DNA of 41,610 bases, from positions 1 to 41,610 of the forward strand of contig JAKPEG010000155.1 in assembly GCA_029552065.1 (NCBI GenBank), in the 5' to 3' direction. Positions 1 to 7,408 of the stretch are shown here, piece after piece; the first letter of the stretch is position 1; each line of letters begins with the position of its first letter. This DNA is from Actinomycetes bacterium. GTDB lineage: Bacteria > Actinomycetota > Actinomycetes > Actinomycetales > Dermatophilaceae. The translations under genes were made by a program, and so were the position numbers. Under the pieces are notes generated by a model. It saw only the letters and a program-made list of their open reading frames with translations, did no database searches and had not been told where the DNA came from.

Positions 1-1315
1 GCACACCCAGGTGTTCGCCGGGGAGCACGAGCGGGAGGTTGGTCACCCCGCGGCCGAGGTTGAGCAGCGGGTTGCGCAGGGTGAGGTCGAGCAGGGCGTT
101 CTTCCACGCCTGCACCCGCGGGGGTGGGTCGGGTCGAGTTCGGCGGGCCGGCGCGGGCGCACCCGCCGCGCTCGGCGCCGCCCCGGCGTCCACGCCGGGG
201 GGGCCCGCGAGCGGCATACCGGTCGACGGTTCGGCGGGCTGGTAGGTGACGATCTCGACCGACCCGTCCGGCCGCACGGTGCGGGCCGGCACCGGATAGA
301 CCCGCATGAGGCGGGCCATGGCGACGTCGACGACCCCGACGAGGGCGCTCTGGTCGGTGTCGATGTAGGCGTCGCGTGGGGCTTGGCCGGCCCGGCGGAA
401 CAGGTCGCGCGGGGGCCGGCGCTCGCGGGTGAGCAGCGTCGTCTCGACGAGCCCGAGGTAGCCCAGACCGACGGCGTTGACGGCGTCGGCGACCACGAGG
501 CTCGCCGCGTCCGGCAGCGCAGCGGAATCGGTGCGCCAGTAGCCGGCGAAGGCGTGCCCCCGGGCGAGCCACAGCACCGGGTGGATCCCCACGTGTTCGA
601 GCGCGGAGGCGAGCAACACCGTCGTGTCCAGGCAGGTGCCGACGTGGTGCTCGAGCACGTCACCAGGTGTGCGCACCTGTTGCCCGTAGCCCCACGAGGC
701 CGGCGGCTCGGCGTAGAAGATCCCCGCGTCGACGATCGCGCCGCACAGCGCCTCGACGATCGCGTCGACTCGCCCGGGGCTCACGTGGGTGACCGCGAGC
801 GACCCGGAACCGGTCTCGCGTTCCAGTAGCGCGGCGGCCCGGCCGACGAGTGGACCGAGCGCAGGGTGGTTGGGCTGGACGAACGCGGCCAACAGTTCGA
901 GCGAGAGCAGCGGGGCGTCGGGATCGACGAGCCACTGCCGGGCGGCCAGGACACGGACAGCGGCGTGCACCCGGACGACCGGCTCGCCCGCGCCCGTGAG
1001 GGTCACGGACAGGTCGCCCTGGGTCGCCTCGGTGAGCCCCGCCATGGCGGCGGCGTCCAGTCGCAGCGGCGGATCGTCGAGGACGACCTGGTCGCCGGAA
1101 TCGAGCTGGTCGATCTGATGGCTCCACGGCAGCGTGAGGGGGTGGCCTTGGTCGTCGACGAGCCGCGCGCTCAGCCGTAGGTCACGCAGCGACGCCGCGG
1201 CGGGCTCCGGCGGCAGGCTCACCGTGACCCGATGGAGCACCCGAATCCCATTGTGTGCCATGGCATGGTTGACCACCGGCGCGGCCACGACGTCGAGGCG
1301 GGCCGGAACGGGCAT
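1..1315 (-). CDS. DUF4011-family helicase-like protein, N-terminal part (runs off the window)
   Basis: This is the first ~438 residues of a large protein that continues past base 1. A beta-rich N-terminal region is followed by a transglutaminase/protease-like core (motif GTCLDTTVLLASALEH with Cys228, and RGHAFAGYW with His254). A low-complexity Pro/Ala linker then leads to the motif WKNALLDLTLRNPLLNL close to the window edge. That motif is the hallmark of the DUF4011 domain, which in full-length relatives (about 1500-2000 residues) precedes a superfamily 1 helicase and often a DUF3320 domain. I infer a DNA or RNA helicase/nuclease; the helicase motifs themselves lie outside the window. Start ATG at 1315 is chosen because a TACAGT -10 box sits 6 nt upstream, which fits a leaderless mRNA. 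It lies 36 nt downstream of the thioredoxin-like gene on the same strand but has its own promoter. Some relatives are linked to phage defence; nothing here proves that role. Confidence 0.75.
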   Translation of the reverse strand, partial: MPVPARLDVVAAPVVNHAMAHNGIRVLHRVTVSLPPEPAAASLRDLRLSARLVDDQGHPLTLPWSHQIDQLDSGDQVVLDDPPLRLDAAAMAGLTEATQGDLSVTLTGAGEPVVRVHAAVRVLAARQWLVDPDAPLLSLELLAAFVQPNHPALGPLVGRAAALLERETGSGSLAVTHVSPGRVDAIVEALCGAIVDAGIFYAEPPASWGYGQQVRTPGDVLEHHVGTCLDTTVLLASALEHVGIHPVLWLARGHAFAGYWRTDSAALPDAASLVVADAVNAVGLGYLGLVETTLLTRERRPPRDLFRRAGQAPRDAYIDTDQSALVGVVDVAMARLMRVYPVPARTVRPDGSVEIVTYQPAEPSTGMPLAGPPGVDAGAAPSAAGAPAPARRTRPDPPPRVQAWKNALLDLTLRNPLLNLGRGVTNLPLVLPGEHLGV

Positions 1316-1327
1316 GCCCCGACTGTA
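1316..1327 (-). promoter_or_regulatory. Leaderless -10 box for the DUF4011 gene
   Basis: TACAGT (1322-1327 on the minus strand) is separated by 6 nt from the ATG at 1315. The spacing would make the A of the start codon the first transcribed base. Confidence 0.5.
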
Positions 1328-1351
1328 GCCAAGGGTCCCGTCGGCCCGGGT

Positions 1352-1897
1352 TCAGCCGCCGATCTCGGCGATCCTGGCCTTGATGAGCTCGGGCGCGAGG
1401 ACACCGGCGTCGATGGCGCGCACGGCACCCTGGCGGTCGACGAAGACGTGCGTGGGTAGGCCGACCACGCGGTATGCCGTGGTCACCCGGGCTCCGGGGT
1501 CGGGCACGTGGGTGTAGTCCAGGCCGAGGGTCGTGGCGAAGTCGCGGACCGTCGTCGCCGACTCCCCCTGGTAGACCGCGACGAGAGCCAGGCCGGCGCC
1601 GCGGCCGTCCGTGTATGCCGCCTGCAGGTCGGGTGCCTCGACTCGGCACGGCGCGCACCAGGTCGCCCCGAACGTGAGCCACACCGGGCGACCGCGCAGC
1701 GCGGAGAGCGACACGGCGCGGCCGTCGACGTCCGGGGCCGCGAAGTCGCCCACCTGCTCCCCGACGACGGGCCGTCGACCACCGTCGGTGGTCGCGCTGT
1801 CGGAGTCGCCGAAGGGTCGAGCCAGCAGCAGGGCAGCGCCGAGAACGAGCAGCAAGGTGGCAGTCAGTGCAACGAGTCGGCCCCGCCGGTCAGGCAT
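1352..1897 (-). CDS. TlpA/ResA-type membrane-anchored thiol-disulfide oxidoreductase
   Basis: A 181-residue protein with an N-terminal membrane anchor (about residues 7-26) and an extracytoplasmic thioredoxin fold of the TlpA/ResA type. The active-site WCAPC (Cys81, Cys84) follows the typical ALRGRPVWLTFGATW strand, and the cis-Pro region is VVGLPTHVFVDRQG. ResA-like proteins keep the haem-binding cysteines of apocytochromes c reduced outside the cell. This fits its place as last gene of the cytochrome c maturation operon (ccdA - resB - ccsB - this gene). The start ATG overlaps the ccsB stop codon (ATGCCTGA), so translation is probably coupled. The downstream DUF4011 gene has its own leaderless promoter, so the operon may end here. 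Confidence 0.9.
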   Translation of the reverse strand: MPDRRGRLVALTATLLLVLGAALLLARPFGDSDSATTDGGRRPVVGEQVGDFAAPDVDGRAVSLSALRGRPVWLTFGATWCAPCRVEAPDLQAAYTDGRGAGLALVAVYQGESATTVRDFATTLGLDYTHVPDPGARVTTAYRVVGLPTHVFVDRQGAVRAIDAGVLAPELIKARIAEIGG

Positions 1898-2822
1898 AGC
1901 TGTGCAGTCCGCCGAGGAAGTGGTTGCCGAGGTAGGTGAAGACGACCGCGGCGAAGCCGAGGACGAGCAGCCACGAGGCGCGTCGGCCGCGCCAGCCGCG
2001 CGCCACCCGGGCGTGCAGGTAGGCACCGTAGATGAGCCACGTGACCAGCGCGGCAGTCTCCTTGGGGTCCCAACTCCAGAAGGTCCCCCACGCACGCTCG
2101 GCCCACACGGAGCCGAGGACGAGCATCACCGTCATGAGCGGGAAGGCAAGGGCGACCGCGCGATAGCCCACCGTGTCGAGCCGGCGCTCGGTCGGCAACC
2201 AGGTGGATGCCGACCGGGTGCCGCGGCCCAGCCGCGGCAGCGTGAGGTGCAGCGCGGCTGCGGCACAGGCCACTCCGGCCGCTCCGTAGGCCAGGACCGC
2301 GGAGAAGACGTGCACGGTGAGCAAGAGGTTGTGCTGCAGCGCCGGGACCAGTGGGCCGGCGGGTCCGCCGGTCGTCGTCGCATAGAGCAGCGCGGCGAGC
2401 ACGAGCGGGAGCACGACCACGCCGAGTGCCCGCGTGCCACGCTCGTCGCGCCACGCGGCATACGTGTATGCCGCGAGCATCCCCCACGCGAAGGCGACGG
2501 CGAACTCGTACTGGTTGGCGAACGGGCCGTGCCCGACCGCGATGCCACGGGCCACCAACGCCCCGGTGAGGGCGAGCAGCGCCAGCCGGATGGTGAGCCT
2601 CGCGTACCACGCACGGGCCGGTGAGCCGTCGGAGACGGGGCCCTCGGCCGGTTCGTCCGGCCGGGCCGAGTCCCGCGGGACGGGTGCGCCCGCGCCGACG
2701 AGCGTCGGCTGGGCGGTCACCACCCGCGCTCGGGTGGTGACCAGGACGAGAACGGTGGCGGCCAGGGCGACGACGACGAGGATCGCACCGGCGGCGACGA
2801 ACAGCTGGGAGAGCGCGAGCAT
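1890..2822 (-). CDS. ccsB: Cytochrome c biogenesis protein CcsB (CcsA/ResC family)
   Basis: A 310-residue polytopic membrane protein of the CcsA/ResC family, the haem-handling half of the System II cytochrome c synthase. The signature WGTFWSWDPKET (haem-binding WWD-like motif) is present near residue 240. A conserved His lies in NLLLTVHVFSA and another in LGNHFLGGLHSYA. There are about eight hydrophobic segments, with a variable acidic/Pro linker (residues about 40-70) after the first helix, as usual in actinobacteria. It works with ResB to move haem across the membrane and attach it to CxxCH apocytochromes. ATG 2822 lies 14 nt after the resB stop and its stop overlaps the thioredoxin-like gene, so it sits in the middle of an operon. 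Confidence 0.95.
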   Translation of the reverse strand: MLALSQLFVAAGAILVVVALAATVLVLVTTRARVVTAQPTLVGAGAPVPRDSARPDEPAEGPVSDGSPARAWYARLTIRLALLALTGALVARGIAVGHGPFANQYEFAVAFAWGMLAAYTYAAWRDERGTRALGVVVLPLVLAALLYATTTGGPAGPLVPALQHNLLLTVHVFSAVLAYGAAGVACAAAALHLTLPRLGRGTRSASTWLPTERRLDTVGYRAVALAFPLMTVMLVLGSVWAERAWGTFWSWDPKETAALVTWLIYGAYLHARVARGWRGRRASWLLVLGFAAVVFTYLGNHFLGGLHSYA

Positions 2823-2836
2823 GGTCGCTCCTTCCG

Positions 2837-4312
2837 TCAACGGGGGCGTGCGGTCGTGGTGGCCGCATCGGAGTCGGGTGATCGGTGTGTGGCCATGGCG
2901 CGGGTGAGCTCCTCGACCAGGTCGTCGAGGTGGGCTGATGCGTGTTCGTGGCGACCGGGGGCGGCCAGGTCGACACTGGCGCCACCCTCCGGCGCGGCGG
3001 CGATCCGAGCCCAGACCCGTCGAGGCCGCAACGAGAAGGTGACGACCATGCCCACGACGAGCAGCAAGGCACCGAGCCACACCCAGCCGGCGGCCGGATC
3101 GTGGGCGATGGACACGCCGGTGAACTGCCGTTCGCGCACGAAGGTGACGATGATCCCGCCCACCTGTGCCGGCGCGCCGGTGTGCAGCAGTTCCGTGCCG
3201 AGCGCAGTCGTGCCGTCTGCGGCATAGACGAACAGCCGGACGGTGCCGGCCGGGATGCTCGGGTCGGGTCGTCCGGAGGCGGGGGCGACGACCGCCATCC
3301 GGCGCCCGGCGGCGGGCAGGTCGAGCACGCCGACGGCATGTGCGCCCCCGTCGGAGCTCCAGCGCAGGGGTACACCGCGGTCGGCGAGCAGGCTGCCGGC
3401 CGCGTCGGCGATCCGCAGGTGAGCCGCGACCCCGTAGGTCGCCTGGTAGATCGCGATGCCCTGGTAGCGCAGCGGGTCGTTGACCCGGACCGTGTCGGCG
3501 GCCACCACGGCGCCGGTGGCGTCGGTGAGGGTGAGGTCGCTCGCGTAGTCCTTGGGCGTCCCGTCGTCGTGGTAGGAGTCGGTGAACGACTCGGCCCGGA
3601 CGGTGAGCCCTGTGCCGTGACCTACCGGGTGGTCCTCGCCGACGACGATCGGCATCTCGGTGTCCCGGAAGCCGACGAGTGAGGAGACGGCGACACCGGT
3701 GAGCACGATGACGAGCCCGGCGTGCGCGACGAGGGTGGCCAGGGCGGCATACCGGAAGCGGTCGGCGTAGACCGTGCGGGCCTGCGTGTCGGGGCTGGCC
3801 GGCAGGATCCGATAGCGTCCGGCCCGCAGCGACCGGTCCAGCACCGCCTCGACGTGCTCGACCGGGGCGGCGAGCACGAGGTGTCGATGACCGACGCCAT
3901 GGCTGGCGGCGAGCTCGCCCTGGTCCCGCCGGGGGCCGGCGACCGAGCGCCAGATGGCGGGTGTGCGGTTGACCGTGCAGGCAAGCGTGCTGAGCGCGAG
4001 CAGTCCAGCGACGGTGGCGAACAGCGGCGAGTGGAAGACGTCGAGCAACCGCAACCGCAGCAGCGGGTCGGTGAAGGAGCCGAGCCGCGGTCGGACCTCG
4101 GCGAGCCAGTCGGCCAGGGCGACCGGGTCCTCCCGGGCGGCGTCGGGCAGCTGCGGTAGCAGGGTCCCGGCGAGGGTGAGGATGCCCAGCGCGAGGATGA
4201 GTCCGATCGCGCTGGACTTGGCGGTGAGCGCCCGCCAGACCCCCAGGCCGGGGCGTCGCCTCGCCGGGGCGGGCGTCGGGGACCGTCGCGCGGTGGTCGT
4301 CCGGGTCGTCAT
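2837..4312 (-). CDS. resB: Cytochrome c biogenesis protein ResB
   Basis: A 491-residue ResB/Ccs1 family protein, partner of CcsB in System II cytochrome c assembly. Three N-terminal membrane helices are visible (about residues 33-52, 90-108 and 195-215). A large extracytoplasmic domain follows, containing the family-typical RVNDPLRYQGIAIYQATYG. A fourth helix (VWLGALLLVVGMVVTFSLRPRRVWARI) and a charged cytoplasmic tail end the protein. The start ATG at 4312 has a GGAGAG ribosome-binding site about 5 nt upstream; a further upstream GTG would have no such site. It is 23 nt downstream of ccdA and 14 nt upstream of ccsB. Confidence 0.95.
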   Translation of the reverse strand: MTTRTTTARRSPTPAPARRRPGLGVWRALTAKSSAIGLILALGILTLAGTLLPQLPDAAREDPVALADWLAEVRPRLGSFTDPLLRLRLLDVFHSPLFATVAGLLALSTLACTVNRTPAIWRSVAGPRRDQGELAASHGVGHRHLVLAAPVEHVEAVLDRSLRAGRYRILPASPDTQARTVYADRFRYAALATLVAHAGLVIVLTGVAVSSLVGFRDTEMPIVVGEDHPVGHGTGLTVRAESFTDSYHDDGTPKDYASDLTLTDATGAVVAADTVRVNDPLRYQGIAIYQATYGVAAHLRIADAAGSLLADRGVPLRWSSDGGAHAVGVLDLPAAGRRMAVVAPASGRPDPSIPAGTVRLFVYAADGTTALGTELLHTGAPAQVGGIIVTFVRERQFTGVSIAHDPAAGWVWLGALLLVVGMVVTFSLRPRRVWARIAAAPEGGASVDLAAPGRHEHASAHLDDLVEELTRAMATHRSPDSDAATTTARPR

Positions 4313-4335
4313 CACTGTCTCTCCAGGGGTAGCGG

Positions 4336-5040
4336 TCACACGACGAGCGCCGGCAAAAGTCCGCCGACCCTGCTGAGCAGGTCGGTGGCCAGCGCGAGGC
4401 CGGTGAGGGCGATGGCGGCGCCGGTGAGCACGGACACGGCGTGCTGGTGGCGGCGCAGGCCGGAGAACCGGCGCCGAACGCTGTCGGCCCCGAGCGCGAC
4501 GAGCACGAGCGGCAGGCCGAGCCCGAGGGAATAGGCGAGCAGCAGCGCCAGCCCCTCGATCGGTGCGTCCCCGGTCGCTGCGACGCCGACCACCGCACCG
4601 AGGATCGGCCCGATGCAGGGGGTCCACCCGGCGGCGAAGGCGAGGCCGACCAGGAATGCGCGTCGATGGCTCGGCGCGCGGGTCTCGTTGCCGGGCAACG
4701 ACTCGAGGGCCCGGACCTGCCGCTCGAGCAGCGGCAGGCGCAGCAGCCCGGCGACCTGCAGGCCGAGGGCGACGAGCACGACCCCGGCAAGGACCCGCAG
4801 GGTTGCCCGGTGCTCGCCGAGCAGCGCTCCCACTGTCCCCAACGAGGCCCACATGGCGACGAAGACGACGGTGAACCCTCCGACGAACGCGAGCGCGAGG
4901 CTGGCCGCACGTGTCCGGCCGGCCCGCGCCTCGCCACCCACGATCGACGCCAGGACGGCGGGGACCACGGGCAGGAAGCACGGCGAGGCGAACGAGACGA
5001 GCCCGGCCAGGGCCGCGAGGGGGAGGGTCACCGTCGTCAT
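4336..5040 (-). CDS. ccdA: Thiol-disulfide interchange membrane protein CcdA
   Basis: A 234-residue CcdA/DsbD-beta family membrane protein with six hydrophobic segments. The two redox cysteines lie in the family's conserved settings: SFASPCFLPVVP in helix 1 and AAGWTPCIGPILG in helix 4. CcdA passes electrons from cytoplasmic thioredoxin through the membrane to an extracytoplasmic ResA-like protein, which is supplied by the gene at 1352-1897. It starts 9 nt after the fccB stop. This short gap places cytochrome maturation and the flavocytochrome in one transcription unit. Confidence 0.95.
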   Translation of the reverse strand: MTTVTLPLAALAGLVSFASPCFLPVVPAVLASIVGGEARAGRTRAASLALAFVGGFTVVFVAMWASLGTVGALLGEHRATLRVLAGVVLVALGLQVAGLLRLPLLERQVRALESLPGNETRAPSHRRAFLVGLAFAAGWTPCIGPILGAVVGVAATGDAPIEGLALLLAYSLGLGLPLVLVALGADSVRRRFSGLRRHQHAVSVLTGAAIALTGLALATDLLSRVGGLLPALVV

Positions 5041-5049
5041 CGTGGTGCC

Positions 5050-6378
5050 CTACTTGAAGGTGTCGGCCATGAGGCCGGTGAACCACTTGTTCATCTGCGA
5101 GAAGTTGCCCCTGGTGATCGCCGGGGCCTCGCCGATGCTCTTCACCTGCATCGTCCTCGTGGCCGGGTCGTAGTGGAAGACCGCGGTCAACCAGGAGGCG
5201 GTGCTCATGGTGATCGGCGAGTAGCAGGCGCTGCTCGTGGCGGGAGCCGGATCGAGGGCTCGGCCGCCGAACAGGCGGACGATGGCGTCGGCGGCCACCT
5301 TCGCCTGGGCGTTGGCCATGTGGCCCGACTTGGGCTGGGTCGTGCCGATGGCGTCGCCGATCACGTGCACGCCGGGAGAGCTGGGCACCTCGTAGCTGAG
5401 CACGTCGACGCCGACCCAGCGGCCTCCGGCAGGGACGAGCCCGGCGTCCTGGGCAATCCTCCCGGCCCGGTGCGGCGGGATCGGGTTGAACACGTCGAAG
5501 GTCGCCGAACTGGGGCTGGTGGCACCGCCGACGGTGTAGAAGACCTGCCTCGTCGCGACGTCGACGTGGTCGACGGCGGCGTTCGCAACGTAGGTGATCG
5601 TCCCGGCGTGGATCTTCGTGAACGCCTCGGTGAAGGCGATCGGTTCGGCGGTGACGCCCGGGTTGGCGTCGAGCACGAGGACCTTGCCGCCGGGCTTGTT
5701 CTTCTTCACCCAATCGGCGATGAGGCAGGCCCGCTCATAGGGGCCGGGCGGGCAGCGGTAGGGGGCCTTGGGGATCGTCATGACGACGGTGCCGCCCGGC
5801 TTCATCGCCTGCAGCTGGGTGCGCAGGAGTGTCGTCTGGGGGCCGGCCTGCCAGGCGTGCGGGAATCGCGTGTCGTAGTCCGCGGTGGTCAGCCCGGGCA
5901 GGGCGTCGAAGACGATCCCCGGGGCCAGCACGACCCGGTCGTAGGGAATGCTCGTGTTGTCGCCGAGCAGGACCGTTTTGGCGGAGGGGTCCAGGGCCTT
6001 CGCCGAGGTGGCCTTGACGTCGACGCCGTAGGTGCTCTTGAGCGCGGCATACGAGTACTGCAGCGAGGTGAGGGTCCGCTGCCCGGTGAGCACCATGTTG
6101 CTCATGATGTTGCTCGTGTATGCCGCGTTGGGCTCGACGAGCGTCACCTGCAACCCGGTGCCCCCCCACATCCGCAGGTAACGCGCGACCGAGGTGCCAC
6201 CCATGCCGCCGCCGACGACGACGACCCGGCCGGATACCCCTGTGGTGGGGACCGGGTTGGCGGCGGCCGCGAGGGTGGGCTCGCCGGTGAGCCCGCGACC
6301 TACGGCGGCGACGGCTCCGGTCGCACCCACGAGACCGACGAACGAACGGCGGGACAGGTGCGGGGTCATCGTCCTCAC
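5050..6378 (-). CDS. fccB: Flavocytochrome c sulfide dehydrogenase, FAD-binding subunit
   Basis: A 442-residue exported flavoprotein. The N-terminus has a Tat-like signal (SRRSFVGL, residues 9-16). The FAD dinucleotide-binding motif VVVVGGGMGG follows (residues 52-61), and a second FAD contact lies in HVIGDAIG (338-345). Cys209 in APYRCPPGPYERAC and Cys385 in SSACYSPI match the redox-active disulfide pair of flavocytochrome c. Their spacing of 176 residues equals that of Cys161/Cys337 in the Allochromatium vinosum subunit as I recall it. The enzyme oxidises sulfide to sulfur/polysulfide outside the membrane and passes electrons to the haem subunit FccA. The start GTG at 6378 forms a GTGA overlap with the fccA stop; an internal ATG at 6369 is possible but less coupled. 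A related thiosulfate-pathway flavoprotein (SoxF) is the main alternative. Confidence 0.9.
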   Translation of the reverse strand: MRTMTPHLSRRSFVGLVGATGAVAAVGRGLTGEPTLAAAANPVPTTGVSGRVVVVGGGMGGTSVARYLRMWGGTGLQVTLVEPNAAYTSNIMSNMVLTGQRTLTSLQYSYAALKSTYGVDVKATSAKALDPSAKTVLLGDNTSIPYDRVVLAPGIVFDALPGLTTADYDTRFPHAWQAGPQTTLLRTQLQAMKPGGTVVMTIPKAPYRCPPGPYERACLIADWVKKNKPGGKVLVLDANPGVTAEPIAFTEAFTKIHAGTITYVANAAVDHVDVATRQVFYTVGGATSPSSATFDVFNPIPPHRAGRIAQDAGLVPAGGRWVGVDVLSYEVPSSPGVHVIGDAIGTTQPKSGHMANAQAKVAADAIVRLFGGRALDPAPATSSACYSPITMSTASWLTAVFHYDPATRTMQVKSIGEAPAITRGNFSQMNKWFTGLMADTFK

Positions 6379-6749
6379 CGTCCCGTCACGGCGGCGAAGT
6401 ATGCCGCGATGAGTTGCAGTTGGGCGTCGGTGTAGCCGAGTGCGTGGACCTTCATGATCGCCTCGTCACCGTCGGTCTTGCGCTGCATCTCCTTGAGCTC
6501 CTGGTAGAGCTCGGTGGCGGACTCGCCTGCCAACGAGTCGAATTGCCCGTTGATCCCGTTGGTGCCGTGGCACTGGAAGCAGTTGCCGGCAAGGATCTTG
6601 CCCGGGTGCTGGACCAACGAGGTGGCGCTGACCGCGGCCAGCGTCTCCGGCGGGACGGCCGCCGAGGACGGGGTCGTGGCGCTGCCGACGCCGATCGCGA
6701 CGGCTGCGACGATCCCGAGCAACAACCTGCGGTGGGTACTCACGTTCAT
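6375..6749 (-). CDS. fccA: Monohaem c-type cytochrome, sulfide dehydrogenase subunit
   Basis: A 124-residue exported class I cytochrome c. A Sec signal peptide (RRLLLGIVAAVAIGVGSATTPSSAA, residues 7-31) is followed by one haem-attachment motif CFQCH (near residue 57). The C-terminal HALGYTDAQLQLIAAYFAAV resembles the C-terminus of FccA-type cytochromes. It would be the electron-accepting haem subunit of FccB, encoded immediately downstream with a 4-bp overlap. Proteobacterial FccA may be mono- or dihaem; this one has a single CxxCH. ATG 6749 has a strong AAAGGAGA ribosome-binding site about 8 nt upstream, so the longer in-frame extension is rejected. Because the protein is a cytochrome c, its maturation depends on ccdA/resB/ccsB just downstream. 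Confidence 0.88.
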   Translation of the reverse strand: MNVSTHRRLLLGIVAAVAIGVGSATTPSSAAVPPETLAAVSATSLVQHPGKILAGNCFQCHGTNGINGQFDSLAGESATELYQELKEMQRKTDGDEAIMKVHALGYTDAQLQLIAAYFAAVTGR

Positions 6750-6987
6750 GGCCTCGTCTCCTTTCAGGGGAGATGCGCGGGACGAGATCGCGCATACCCC
6801 CGACGGTATGAGGAGAGGGCCCAAGTGAAGGAGGTGAGGGACGGTGAGAATGCCCATACCCGGACGAGACGGACTTATCGGACGGTTGATGAGCCCTTAA
6901 TTGGATCGGTCTACTCTGCCTGCAGACGGCCTGTTGCCGCCGCTGGTCCCGGTGGGTGCCCTCCCGGGTTGCGGCCCGAGGGGCCGC
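6750..6987. promoter_or_regulatory. Intergenic control region upstream of fccAB, with an ATACC/GGTAT inverted repeat
   Basis: This gap separates the divergent fccA operon and the small membrane protein. At 6793-6810 lies an inverted repeat CATACC-N6-GGTATG, about 40 bp upstream of the fccA start, and a further half site CATACC lies at 6855-6860. The form resembles the ATACC...GGTAT operators of CsoR-family repressors (copper, or persulfide for CstR). I cannot place a convincing -35/-10 pair for fccA. The rest of the stretch shows no gene. Confidence 0.35.
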
Positions 6988-6993
6988 TAGGGT
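6988..6993 (+). promoter_or_regulatory. Leaderless -10 box for the membrane protein gene
   Basis: TAGGGT followed by 6 nt and the GTG start at 7000. No ribosome-binding site is present. Confidence 0.5.
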
Positions 6994-6999
6994 GGTCCG

Positions 7000-7404
7000 G
7001 TGAAGCTGTTCAACGAGATCGTCGTCGTCCTGCACCTGCTCGGCATGGCCGCGATCGTCGGCGGTTGGCTCGCCGTGCGGTCCGATGCGCGGGTCATCCC
7101 GGCGATCCTCTGGGGTGCCCGGACGCAACTCGTCACGGGCATCGTGCTCGCCGGCCTGGCCTCGATGGACAAGGACGACCCGCCAAACAACGCCAAGCTC
7201 GGGGTCAAGCTCCTCGTCGCGCTCGTCGTGCTCGTGCTCGTCGAGATCGCCAACGCCCGTCAGCGCAAGGCGGCGGTGGGCGGGGCCTCGGGCAGGGCTG
7301 GGGCGACTGCCGCAGCCGGTGCGGTGGCGACGGGAGTGAACGCGGCGGCATACCTCGCGATCCTCAACGTGCTCGTCGCGGTGCTCTGGCGCTCCTACAG
7401 CTGA
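7000..7404 (+). CDS. Small integral membrane protein of unknown function
   Basis: A 134-residue protein with about four hydrophobic segments (residues 5-26, 38-54, 66-84 and 110-129) and a short basic loop (ANARQRKAAVGG) before a Gly/Ala-rich stretch. I do not recognise a characterised family; similar short four-helix proteins are common in actinobacteria. It starts with GTG 6 nt after a TAGGGT box. It is a single-gene unit, divergent from the fccAB operon and convergent with the crotonase gene, whose stop lies only 4 nt beyond this one. No catalytic motif is visible, so no function is proposed. Confidence 0.75.
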   Translation: MKLFNEIVVVLHLLGMAAIVGGWLAVRSDARVIPAILWGARTQLVTGIVLAGLASMDKDDPPNNAKLGVKLLVALVVLVLVEIANARQRKAAVGGASGRAGATAAAGAVATGVNAAAYLAILNVLVAVLWRSYS

Positions 7405-7408
7405 GCCT

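Noticed and set aside
4441-6435. Long plus-strand frame opposite ccdA and fccB
   Set aside because: Shadow frame; the minus-strand products have full family signatures.
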